NCBI RefSeq assembly: GCF_010550675.1
Contig: NZ_JAAGOA010000004.1
Location: forward strand, 124,001 to 188,000
Source of the DNA: Phytoactinopolyspora halotolerans
GTDB taxonomy: Bacteria; Actinomycetota; Actinomycetes; Jiangellales; Jiangellaceae
Direction: 5' to 3'
DNA length: 64,000 bases
The translations under genes and the position numbers were made by a program. This document shows, piece by piece, positions 33,664 to 41,353 of this stretch (within the stretch, counting starts at the first letter, position 1; every line of letters begins with the position of its first letter). The notes beneath the pieces were generated by a model. It was not told the DNA's origin, did no database searches, and was given only the letters and a program-made list of their open reading frames with translations.

Positions 33664-33688
33664 CAGGCCGGCCCTAGTCGAAGGCCGG
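33664..33688. terminator. Hairpin between convergent genes
   Basis: GGCCGGCC at 33664-33671 and again at 33681-33688 pair around a 9-nt loop. It lies between the stops of zur and the convergent membrane protein gene. No U-run is present, which is usual in high-GC actinobacteria. Confidence 0.5.
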
Positions 33689-33712
33689 CCGCGGTTCCCG
33701 AACGCCCGGGAT

Positions 33713-34117
33713 CTAGAACACGCCGGTGGCCTGCGCGATGAGGAGGGCGGCGACAACCGCGATGACCGCTGCGCGGATGATTCGCGCGGCGGGCTCCAGC
33801 TTGGGCCACGCGAGCACCAGCAGCCAGGTCAGGAAGAGAATGATCAGCGCCAACAGGACGGGAGACCACGGAGCCGGCGCCAGCAGGCCGCCGAGCAGCA
33901 CACCGGCCGTGATCAGGCCCAGGAACCACTTCGGTAGCCGGGTGAGCCGGACGAGGATGGGATAGCTGGCCCGTTCCAGTCCCGCGCGCCAGCCGAGCTG
34001 TGCGACCGGAGCCGGGCCGGGCCGGCGTGAGCTGCCGGGACGCGGCGCGCGGGCGGCTCCGGGATTGGCTGGTCGCCGCTGCGGCGCGCGATGCGGTTGG
34101 CGGCGCTTCTTCGACAC
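33713..34117 (-). CDS. Small basic membrane protein (DUF6703-like)
   Basis: 134 residues. A very basic, proline-rich N-terminus (about 1-40) is followed by three hydrophobic segments (about 66-80, 85-100, 112-130). I recall similar actinobacterial proteins under DUF6703, but the function is unknown. ATG at 34117 fits. It is convergent with zur and divergent from the monooxygenase at 34316. Confidence 0.7.
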   Translation of the reverse strand: MSKKRRQPHRAPQRRPANPGAARAPRPGSSRRPGPAPVAQLGWRAGLERASYPILVRLTRLPKWFLGLITAGVLLGGLLAPAPWSPVLLALIILFLTWLLVLAWPKLEPAARIIRAAVIAVVAALLIAQATGVF

Positions 34118-34315
34118 GATCGTCCCTCATCTTCGGGCTCTGCTCGGGCTGGACATCCTGGACCGAGCGGTCCGGCGGCCGCCTCCCCGCGTGACGCGCC
34201 TGCTCGGTGAACCATGATGCGTGTGCTCCATGAATGGTACGGCCGCCTGTCGCGCGGGCGGAACCGGGTCGGATCTGACTATGCTCGTCCGTTGCCGCCC
34301 GGAGAAAGGACAGTC

Positions 34316-34789
34316 ATGCTCGTCGTCACCCGATACCGGGTTCCTCGCGCTGAGGCCCCGGCCTTCCGTGACCAGGCGTTCGAGGCGCTGCATACACTCG
34401 CGCAGCAGCCGGGCTGGAAGCGCGGACACGTCGGGCGTGCCACCGACGACCCGACGTTGTGGGTGCTCACCAGCGAGTGGCGGGATGTCGGCTCATACCG
34501 GCGCGCGCTATCCGCGTACGACGTGAAGCTGCATGTGGTGCCGCTGCTGTCGCGCGCGGTCGACGAGCCGACGGCGTTCGAGGTCATGACGCCGGACGGT
34601 GGTACGGCCCTCGCCGCCGACGCGGAGGACGTGGGCCTCGGACACGCCGCCGGGCCGGCCATCCTGACCGATCTCGATGTCCGCGATGATGGCCGGGGCC
34701 GTTCCGCGGGTTCGACCGACCCGGAAACGCGGGAGGATGATCCGGGCCGTCCCGAGGGCTCGACCGGCGCGCGGGAGAATGATCGGTGA
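34316..34789 (+). CDS. Antibiotic biosynthesis monooxygenase (ABM) domain protein
   Basis: 157 residues. The first about 90 are an ABM ferredoxin-like fold (MLVVTRYRVPRAEAPAFRDQ, WKRGHVGRATDDPTLWVLTSEW). The rest is a low-complexity acidic and Gly/Arg tail with an internal duplication of a DDxGR-type unit. ABM proteins act as small oxygenases or heme/quinol-modifying enzymes; the substrate is not known. GGAGAAAGGA precedes ATG, and TATGCT at 34280-34285 might be its -10. The stop overlaps the GTG of the YibE/F gene (GTGA). Confidence 0.8.
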   Translation: MLVVTRYRVPRAEAPAFRDQAFEALHTLAQQPGWKRGHVGRATDDPTLWVLTSEWRDVGSYRRALSAYDVKLHVVPLLSRAVDEPTAFEVMTPDGGTALAADAEDVGLGHAAGPAILTDLDVRDDGRGRSAGSTDPETREDDPGRPEGSTGARENDR

Positions 34790-36141
34790 CCGGCGCCCAT
34801 CTCCACCAGGAGGCGACCCCGGCGAGCCCTCGCGTGCGGGCGTTCGTCCTGTCGGTCCTGATCCCGCTCATCATGCTGACCATCGCCGGGCTGGTGGTGC
34901 TCTGGCCGTCCGGTGAGGCGCCCAGCATCGAGGCTGGCGACCGCGTCGACGCCGAGATCATCGACCTCCGCCCGTGCGCGGCGGCCGGCGGCGCGTCGTC
35001 GCAGAGTGGCGACACAGACAGCGGCGGCGCCGAGGGTAGCGGCGGCACTGAGGGCGGCGGTGCAGGCGATGAGGAAGGCGGTGGCACCGGCGACGGCGGC
35101 GGCGGTGGTCAGCCCGGCACCACGTGCCTGGAGGCCGACGTCCTGATCGAGTCGGGCCCGGACGAAGGGCTCGAGGTCGTGGTGCCGGTCCCGTACGGGG
35201 TCGGTGCGCCGCAGTTCGAGATCGGGGACAAGGTCGTGCTGACCGCGACCCGCGACGTCCCGCTGGAGAGCCGGTACGAGATCACCGAATTCCAGCGTGG
35301 GACGCCGCTGCTCTGGCTGGGGATCATCTTCGCGGTCGCGGTGGTGCTGCTGTCCCGGTGGAAGGGACTGGCTGCGCTGGTCGGCCTCGGGATCTCGGTG
35401 CTGATCATCGTCTTCTTCCTGTTGCCCGCACTGCTGGCCGGACAGAATCCGCTGCCGGTGGCCGTCGTCGGCGCATCCGCGATCATGATCGCCACGTTGT
35501 ACATGTCGCACGGCGTCTCGATCCGTACCTCCGTGGCGCTGATCGGGACGCTGATCAGCTTGACCCTCACCGGTCTGCTCGGCGCGCTCTTCACTGAGCT
35601 GAGCCAGTTCACCGGGCTGTTCGACGAGTCATTGGCGTACATCGGCCTGGTCGACGCCGAGCTCGACGTGCGCGGGCTGCTGCTGGCCGGGCTCGTCGTC
35701 GGCGCGCTGGGCGTGCTGGATGACACCACCGTGACGCAGACCGCGACCGTGTGGGAGCTGGCTGCGGCCGACCCGACGTCGTCCCGCCGGAAACTGTTCG
35801 CCTCCGGTATGCGCGTGGGACGGGAGCACGTCGCCGCGACGGTCAACACGCTCGTGCTGGCCTATGTCGGTGCGTCGCTGCCGTTGCTGATGCTGTTCAG
35901 CGTGACGGGGATGGGCATGACCGACGCGCTGACCAGCGAGCAAGTCGCGCAGGAGGTGGTGCGCGGGCTGGTCGGCAGCCTGGGCATCATCGCGGCCGTG
36001 CCGGTGACCACCGGGCTCGCCGCGCTGGCGGTGCGGCAGGGTGACACCCACCGGGTCGCTGGGCGCCGGCGTCGTCGTGGCGGTCCTTCGGGCGCCGATC
36101 GGCCCGCAACGGCGGAAACGGGACCGGGATCGGGTACCTGA
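34786..36141 (+). CDS. YibE/F family membrane protein
   Basis: 451 residues. An N-terminal membrane helix (about 20-42) precedes an external domain with two Cys (LRPCAAAGG and TTCLEADV) split by a Gly/Glu/Ser-rich insertion. After that come seven to eight membrane segments with the conserved LLLAGLVVGALGVLDDTTVTQ region that marks YibE/F. Function is not established. GTG at 34786 overlaps the monooxygenase stop by 4 nt. The C-terminal tail is basic and low-complexity. Confidence 0.88.
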   Translation: MTGAHLHQEATPASPRVRAFVLSVLIPLIMLTIAGLVVLWPSGEAPSIEAGDRVDAEIIDLRPCAAAGGASSQSGDTDSGGAEGSGGTEGGGAGDEEGGGTGDGGGGGQPGTTCLEADVLIESGPDEGLEVVVPVPYGVGAPQFEIGDKVVLTATRDVPLESRYEITEFQRGTPLLWLGIIFAVAVVLLSRWKGLAALVGLGISVLIIVFFLLPALLAGQNPLPVAVVGASAIMIATLYMSHGVSIRTSVALIGTLISLTLTGLLGALFTELSQFTGLFDESLAYIGLVDAELDVRGLLLAGLVVGALGVLDDTTVTQTATVWELAAADPTSSRRKLFASGMRVGREHVAATVNTLVLAYVGASLPLLMLFSVTGMGMTDALTSEQVAQEVVRGLVGSLGIIAAVPVTTGLAALAVRQGDTHRVAGRRRRRGGPSGADRPATAETGPGSGT

Positions 36142-36312
36142 ACGGGGAACGAGCACCAGAAGCCGGAACGGGTACGGGCACGGGAACGTCAACGGTACGG
36201 ACGCGGACACTGGTACGGACACGGGTACGGGTGGGTTCGACCGCTCCGACGCCGCTGATAACCTCGGTGGCTGACCGTTTCGCCGACAGCCAGCCGGATG
36301 GAGTGATCACGC
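36142..36312. other. Intergenic, short GC-rich tandem repeats before glyS
   Basis: Contains degenerate repeats of an ACGGGTACGG/ACGGACACGG unit at about 36165-36235, probably slippage-generated. A GATAAC near 36256 might be the glyS -10 element. No gene is evident. Confidence 0.4.
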
Positions 36313-37704
36313 GTGCCTGCCACCCCCGTCGATTCCGTTGTCTCCCTCGCCAAGCGGCGCGGATTCGTCTTTCCGACGGGAGAGATCTACGGCGGGACGC
36401 GGTCGGCGTGGGACTACGGGCCGCTCGGCGTGGAGCTGAAGGAGCAGATACGTCGCCAATGGTGGCGGTCGATGGTGCAGCAGCGGGACGACGTGGTCGG
36501 GCTCGACTCGGCCGTCATCCTGCCGCGCGATGTCTGGGTCGCCTCCGGCCATGTCGAGGAGTTCGTCGACCCGCTCGTCGAGTGCCAGGCGTGCCACAAG
36601 CGCTTCCGGGCGGACCAGCTGGAGGAGGAGTTCACCGAGCGCAAGGGACGCCCGCCGGAGGGCGGCCTGGCGGGCGTTGCGTGTCCGAACTGCGGTGCTA
36701 AGCGTTCCTGGACCGACCCGAGAATGTTCAGCGGCCTGCTCAAGACATTCCTCGGCCCGGTGGAGACCGCGGAGGGGATGCACTACCTGCGTCCGGAGAC
36801 CGCGCAGGGCATCTTCGCCAACGTGCTGAACGTGATGAACAGCGCGCGGAAGAAGCCGCCGTTCGGCATCGCGCAGACCGGCAAGTCCTTCCGCAACGAG
36901 ATCACCCCGGGGAACTTCATCTTCCGGACCCGCGAGTTCGAGCAGATGGAGATGGAGTTCTTCGTCGAACCCGGCACCGACGAGCAGTGGCACGAGTATT
37001 GGCTGGGTGAGCGCTGGAACTGGTACATCGACCTCGGTCTGTCCGCGGACAACCTGCGCCTCTATGAGCACCCGGCGGAGAAGCTGTCGCACTATTCGAA
37101 GCGGACCGTGGACATCGAGTATCGCTTCCAGTTCGGCGGTACCGGGTCGGAGGGGTTCGCTGAGCTGGAGGGTATCGCGAATCGCACCGACTTCGACCTG
37201 ACCACCCACTCGAAGCATTCGGGTGTGGATCTGAGCTACTTCGATCAGGAGAAGGGTGAGCGGTGGGTGCCGTACGTGATCGAGCCCGCGGCCGGCCTGA
37301 CCCGTTCCGTGTTGGCCTTCCTGCTGGATGCGTATGACGTTGACGAGGCGCCGAACTCCAAGGGCGGGGTGGACCGGCGCACGGTGCTGCGCTTCGATCC
37401 GCGGCTGGCGCCGGTGAAGGCGGCCGTGTTGCCGCTGTCCCGGAACGCGGAGCTGTCACCGAAGGCGCGGGACCTGGCGAAGGCGTTGCGCGCGCGGTGG
37501 AACGTCGAGTTCGACGACGCCGGCGCGATCGGACGTCGCTATCGTCGCCAGGACGAGATCGGTACCCCGTTCTGCGTCACGGTCGATTTCGACACGCTCG
37601 AGGACAACGCGGTGACCGTGCGCGAACGCGATTCGATGACGCAGGAACGCGTCGGCCTCGACCGGGTCGAGGGTTACCTCGCCGAGCGCCTGCCCGTGTG
37701 CTGA
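36313..37704 (+). CDS. glyS: Glycine--tRNA ligase
   Basis: 463 residues, usual for the homodimeric alpha2 bacterial/eukaryotic-type enzyme. Class II features: [18 protein letters not shown] at the front, a Cys-based zinc site (CQACHK and CPNCGAKR), motif 2 ([20 protein letters not shown]) and motif 3 region ([18 protein letters not shown]), then the anticodon-binding domain. It charges tRNA-Gly in the cytosol. GTG at 36313 gives the normal N-terminus. It is single, followed by a P1 palindrome and the convergent ABC genes. Confidence 0.96.
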   Translation: MPATPVDSVVSLAKRRGFVFPTGEIYGGTRSAWDYGPLGVELKEQIRRQWWRSMVQQRDDVVGLDSAVILPRDVWVASGHVEEFVDPLVECQACHKRFRADQLEEEFTERKGRPPEGGLAGVACPNCGAKRSWTDPRMFSGLLKTFLGPVETAEGMHYLRPETAQGIFANVLNVMNSARKKPPFGIAQTGKSFRNEITPGNFIFRTREFEQMEMEFFVEPGTDEQWHEYWLGERWNWYIDLGLSADNLRLYEHPAEKLSHYSKRTVDIEYRFQFGGTGSEGFAELEGIANRTDFDLTTHSKHSGVDLSYFDQEKGERWVPYVIEPAAGLTRSVLAFLLDAYDVDEAPNSKGGVDRRTVLRFDPRLAPVKAAVLPLSRNAELSPKARDLAKALRARWNVEFDDAGAIGRRYRRQDEIGTPFCVTVDFDTLEDNAVTVRERDSMTQERVGLDRVEGYLAERLPVC

Positions 37705-37729
37705 CGCGCCCCACCTCCACCCTTTTCGT

Positions 37730-37784
37730 CCATGATCATGAACACTAACCGTGCACATAGCACGGAAAGTGCTCATGATCATGG
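37730..37784. repeat. Palindromic repeat family P1, copy b
   Basis: Arms 37730-37754 and 37760-37784 match at 22 of 25 positions around a 5-nt loop. It lies between the glyS stop and the stop of the convergent ABC permease (2 nt away), and shares the CATGATCATG ends of copies a and c. Likely a terminator for both. Confidence 0.85.
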
Positions 37785-37786
37785 TC

Positions 37787-38590
37787 TTAGGTGAGGTCGC
37801 GGCGGGTGAAGACGACGGTTCCGGCGGCGATCACCGGGACGACCACGAGCAGTGGCACGCCGATCGCCTGGAAGGTCCAGCCTTCGGAGAGCGGCGACGG
37901 CTGCAGGAACCAGTACCACGGGGACGCCCAGCGCAGGCTCTCGAACAGGTCGACCAGGCTGGACAGGCCGAACAACACGTAGGTGGCCGTGGCCAGTCCG
38001 GCGCCGGCGGCGATCGCCCACCCCTTGCTGCCGGTCGCGGCCCCGGTGGCGTAGGTGATGCCGCTGAACAGCAGCGAGAGCAGGAATGCGGCGGTGCCGG
38101 CCGCGGTCAGATCCGCGACGCTGAGCTCGTCGAGCTCGAACGGTGACCGGAATGCGACGAGCAGAACGGTCGCCACCAGGGTGAGCACGGCGAGCAGCAG
38201 GGTGGTGCCGGTCAGCCGCTCGATCGCCACCTGCCAGCGATGGACCGGGTTGGCCAGCAACGGCTCGAGCGTTCCTTCTCGCTCCGAGCCGGCGACGGTC
38301 CACGCGGCCGCGCTGATCCCGAAGATCAGTAGCACGATCGGCAGCACGTTGGAGTACAGCTGGCTGTTCAGATAGCCGGCGGGCGTCGTGAGGCCGTCGG
38401 CCGCGCCCATCATCTCCAGCAGGCCTTCCGGCATCTGCTCGACGAGCTGGTCGAACGCCGATCCGGCTTCCTTCACCGAGGGATAACTGGCCGCGGTGAT
38501 CAGCACCAGAGCCGCGATCGCCAATGACCACCACAGTGTCGCGCGCCGACGTTCCCTCAGCATCTGGCCCAGGATCAGCCCGTTCTTCAC
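37787..38590 (-). CDS. ABC-2 type transporter permease
   Basis: 267 residues. Six hydrophobic segments and the PAGYLNSQLYSNVLPIVLLI and SEREGTLEPLLANPVHRWQV loop are typical of ABC-2 permeases of the NatB/exporter type. Substrate is unknown; many such pairs export antibiotics or lipids. GTG start at 38590 overlaps the end of the ATPase gene by 4 nt, so both genes form one unit, ATPase first. Confidence 0.9.
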   Translation of the reverse strand: MKNGLILGQMLRERRRATLWWSLAIAALVLITAASYPSVKEAGSAFDQLVEQMPEGLLEMMGAADGLTTPAGYLNSQLYSNVLPIVLLIFGISAAAWTVAGSEREGTLEPLLANPVHRWQVAIERLTGTTLLLAVLTLVATVLLVAFRSPFELDELSVADLTAAGTAAFLLSLLFSGITYATGAATGSKGWAIAAGAGLATATYVLFGLSSLVDLFESLRWASPWYWFLQPSPLSEGWTFQAIGVPLLVVVPVIAAGTVVFTRRDLT

Positions 38591-39525
38591 CGGGCCACCC
38601 CCTGATCTTCGTGTGTGTGGTCCCTGTTGCTTTCGCTGTCCTGTTCATCCTGGTAGTACTCGAAGAAGATGTCTTCGAGGTCGTCGTCGTGGCTGGTGAT
38701 CCGCTCGACGCCGAGTCCGGCGAGGCGGTCGATCAGGTCCGCCGCGCTGCCGTCGACGACGACGTGGGCGGTACGTCCGTCGGCGTCCACCGTGGCGACG
38801 CCTTCCGCGTCCCGCAGCACATCGGCCGGGACATCGCCGGCGAACCGCAGCTCGAGGCGCTGGCGTGCGACGTCGCGGATGTTGGCCATGGTGTCCTCGC
38901 GTACCAGCGCGCCGGCGCGGAGAATGCCCACCCGGTCCGCGATCGCCTCCACCTCGGGCAGCGTGTGTGACGAGTACAGCACGCTGGTGCCGGCGTCGCG
39001 TCGTTCCCGGACCATCCGCAGCACCGTGCGTTGTAACAGCGGGTCGAGCCCGGCGGTCGGCTCATCCAGGATCAGCACGTCGGGATCGTGCATGAACGCC
39101 TGAATGATGGAGACCTTCTGCCGGTTTCCCGTGGAGAGCTGGCCGATCTTCCGCGACGTATCGAGCTCCAGCCGGGAGCACAGCTCGGTGATCCTGTTCT
39201 CCGGAACGCCGCCGCGCAGCCCGGCATACCAGGACAGCAGGGTGCCGGCGCGCAGGCCCCGGTCGAGCGTGACGTCGCCCACGTAACCGGCCTGGCGACG
39301 GATCTCGAGCTCGCGCGCGTGCCCGCCCAGCAGGCCCACCCGGCCGGAGGTAGGATTGATGAAACCCATCAGAGCCCGGATGCTGGTGGACTTGCCCGCG
39401 CCGTTGGGGCCGAGCAGGCCGTAGACCTCCCCGGGCCACACCTGGAGGGTCAGGTCGTCGACTGCCGTGAGCTTGCCGAACCGCTTGGTGAGCCCGTCGA
39501 CGTGAATCGATGGAGCATCGTTCAT
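38587..39525 (-). CDS. ABC transporter ATP-binding protein
   Basis: 312 residues. Walker A GPNGAGKST, a signature in the variant form LSTGNRQKVSI, Walker B VLILDEPTAGLD and the H-loop YSSHTLPEVEAIADR identify an ABC-2-type exporter ATPase. The C-terminal third resembles the accessory domain of drug and daunorubicin-type exporters. ATG at 39525 has GGAGG 5 nt upstream. It works with the permease that follows in the same unit. Confidence 0.92.
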   Translation of the reverse strand: MNDAPSIHVDGLTKRFGKLTAVDDLTLQVWPGEVYGLLGPNGAGKSTSIRALMGFINPTSGRVGLLGGHARELEIRRQAGYVGDVTLDRGLRAGTLLSWYAGLRGGVPENRITELCSRLELDTSRKIGQLSTGNRQKVSIIQAFMHDPDVLILDEPTAGLDPLLQRTVLRMVRERRDAGTSVLYSSHTLPEVEAIADRVGILRAGALVREDTMANIRDVARQRLELRFAGDVPADVLRDAEGVATVDADGRTAHVVVDGSAADLIDRLAGLGVERITSHDDDLEDIFFEYYQDEQDSESNRDHTHEDQGVAR

Positions 39526-39730
39526 CACAGCCTCCTTGATGGGCCGTCATACCCTTTGAGCGCGTGGTGGAAGCGTCATCGCGCGGATCTTGTGGTCGGA
39601 ATCGGTGCGCCGGAGCGCAGTGCCCCTGAGCGCGGAGGCGTCGGCGTGCGCCGGTGCGGTCACGGCGTGCGCCGGTGCGGCACACAGGCAGGATTCGGCT
39701 CTCGCGGGGGTCACCTTGGATAATGAACCG

Positions 39731-40948
39731 GTGATGCCTGCAGCCGCCGACCACACCAGCAGTCCGGCCGATATGTCCGCGTGCACGTCGGCCGGTCTGT
39801 CCACCGGCGTGACCACGCCCGGCGCGCGGAGCCTGGAGCTGGGCAACCTCACCGTTGATCCGCCGGTGGTGCTGGCGCCGATGGCGGGCGTGACGAACGC
39901 GGCGTTCCGTCGGCTCTGCGCAGAGCAGGGGGCCGGACTGTACGTCTGCGAGATGATCACGTCCCGGGGCATCGTCGAGCGAGACGAGAAGACCATGAGC
40001 ATGCTGGTCTTCGCCGACGCCGAGTCGGTGCGTTCGGTGCAGCTGTACAGCGTCGACCCGCACTACGTCTCCGAAGCGGTGAAAATCCTGGCCGGCGACC
40101 ACGGCGTCGCCCACGTCGATCTCAACTTCGGCTGCCCGGTGCCGAAGGTCACCCGCAAGGGCGGCGGAGCGGTGCTGCCGTACAAGCGCAACCTGCTGGG
40201 ACAGATCCTCCGGGCAGCGGTGGGCGCGGCCGAGCCGTACGGCATCCCGGTGACGATGAAGACCCGGAAGGGCATCGACGACGACCACCTGACCTACCTG
40301 GATGCCGGCCGTATCGCCGAGGAGTCCGGCTGCGCGGCGATCGCGCTGCACGGCCGGACCGCGGCGCAGCACTACTCGGGTACCGCGGACTGGGCGTCGA
40401 TCGCTGCCCTCAAGCGGCACGTCGGCATCCCGGTGCTGGGCAACGGGGACATCTGGGAGGCGTCTGATGCGCTGCGCATGGTCCGCGAGACCGGAGCGGA
40501 CGGGGTGGTGATCGGTCGCGGCTGTCTCGGCCGTCCGTGGCTCTTCCGCGATCTGGCGGCGGTGTTCGCCGGCGAGCCGGCGCCGCCGCTGCCCACCTTG
40601 GGCGAGGTCGCGGCGATGATCCGCCGCCATGCCGAGCTGCTGGCCGAGCTGCTGGGCGAGGATCGGGGGCTGCGGGATATGCGCAAGCACATGGCGTGGT
40701 ACCTGAAGGGTTTCGTCGTGGGCGGCCAGATCCGTGCGTCGCTGGGCATGGTGGAGACCTTCGCCCAGCTCGATGAGCTGCTGGCTCAGCTCGATCCGGG
40801 ACAGCCGTTCCCCGAGTCGGAGATCGGCGCCGCTCGGGGTCGTCAGGGCAGTCCGCGCAAGGTGGTCATGCCCGCGGGCTGGTTGGACGATGCCGAGGAC
40901 ACCACGGACGACATCTCCTGTGCCGAGATCGGGATCTCCGGCGGCTGA
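39731..40948 (+). CDS. dusB: tRNA-dihydrouridine synthase
   Basis: 405 residues. FMN-barrel motifs: PVVLAPMAGVTNAAFR, the catalytic Cys (about 135) in LNFGCPVPKVTRKGGGA, HGRTAAQHYSG and the phosphate-binding GNGDIWE and GADGVVIGRGCLGRPW. It reduces specific uridines in tRNA with NADPH. An N-terminal extension of about 35 residues is rich in Ala/Ser/Thr. GATAAT at 39719-39724 ends 6 nt before GTG 39731, which would fit a leaderless transcript; ATG 39734 is the alternative. Confidence 0.93.
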   Translation: MMPAAADHTSSPADMSACTSAGLSTGVTTPGARSLELGNLTVDPPVVLAPMAGVTNAAFRRLCAEQGAGLYVCEMITSRGIVERDEKTMSMLVFADAESVRSVQLYSVDPHYVSEAVKILAGDHGVAHVDLNFGCPVPKVTRKGGGAVLPYKRNLLGQILRAAVGAAEPYGIPVTMKTRKGIDDDHLTYLDAGRIAEESGCAAIALHGRTAAQHYSGTADWASIAALKRHVGIPVLGNGDIWEASDALRMVRETGADGVVIGRGCLGRPWLFRDLAAVFAGEPAPPLPTLGEVAAMIRRHAELLAELLGEDRGLRDMRKHMAWYLKGFVVGGQIRASLGMVETFAQLDELLAQLDPGQPFPESEIGAARGRQGSPRKVVMPAGWLDDAEDTTDDISCAEIGISGG

Positions 40949-41353
40949 TTCACCCGTGGAGGCAAGCGCTTCCGGGAGGGCTGGTTTCCACCAGCCTGGT
41001 CCTTACTGGTACGTACCGTCACCTGTGCCGTAGATCACGTGTGCTGTGAGCGCGCACATCGGTGTTTGACACGGTCAGACAGGTGTGCCTTCCCATGGTG
41101 AAACTGACGGTCAGGGCAATTGGTCTAGATGAGGTCTAATCAGCCGCCGTTTTGTCCGCCGGTCTCTGGTTAAGCTCCCGCACAACCTCGTACTCAGCGC
41201 CGACGTACGTCAGTCACGACAGCCAGATCGGTGAGGTCGCGCCAGGGCCAGGCGTGGGCACCACCGAGAGAGACCGATCCAGTCCCCGGAGCACTGACGG
41301 CACCCGACGCCGCCACTCTCGGGGTACGCCGTGGAGATCTGGAGGGCCGGGGA
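40949..41353. other. Intergenic region upstream of ppdK with regulator-like site
   Basis: 405 bases without a credible gene. At 41118-41130 the sequence AATTGGTCTAGAT resembles half of the GntR/DasR operator, whose consensus core is TGGTCTAGACCA, and GGTCTA recurs 11 nt later (41132-41137). TTGACA at 41066-41071 has no good -10. The ppdK control region is expected here. Confidence 0.45.

Noticed and set aside
36165-36235. ACGGGTACGG-type repeats as an iteron or regulatory array
   Set aside because: Units are short and degenerate, and there is no adjacent replication gene.
41066-41094. TTGACA as the ppdK -35 element
   Set aside because: No acceptable -10 at 16-18 nt spacing.
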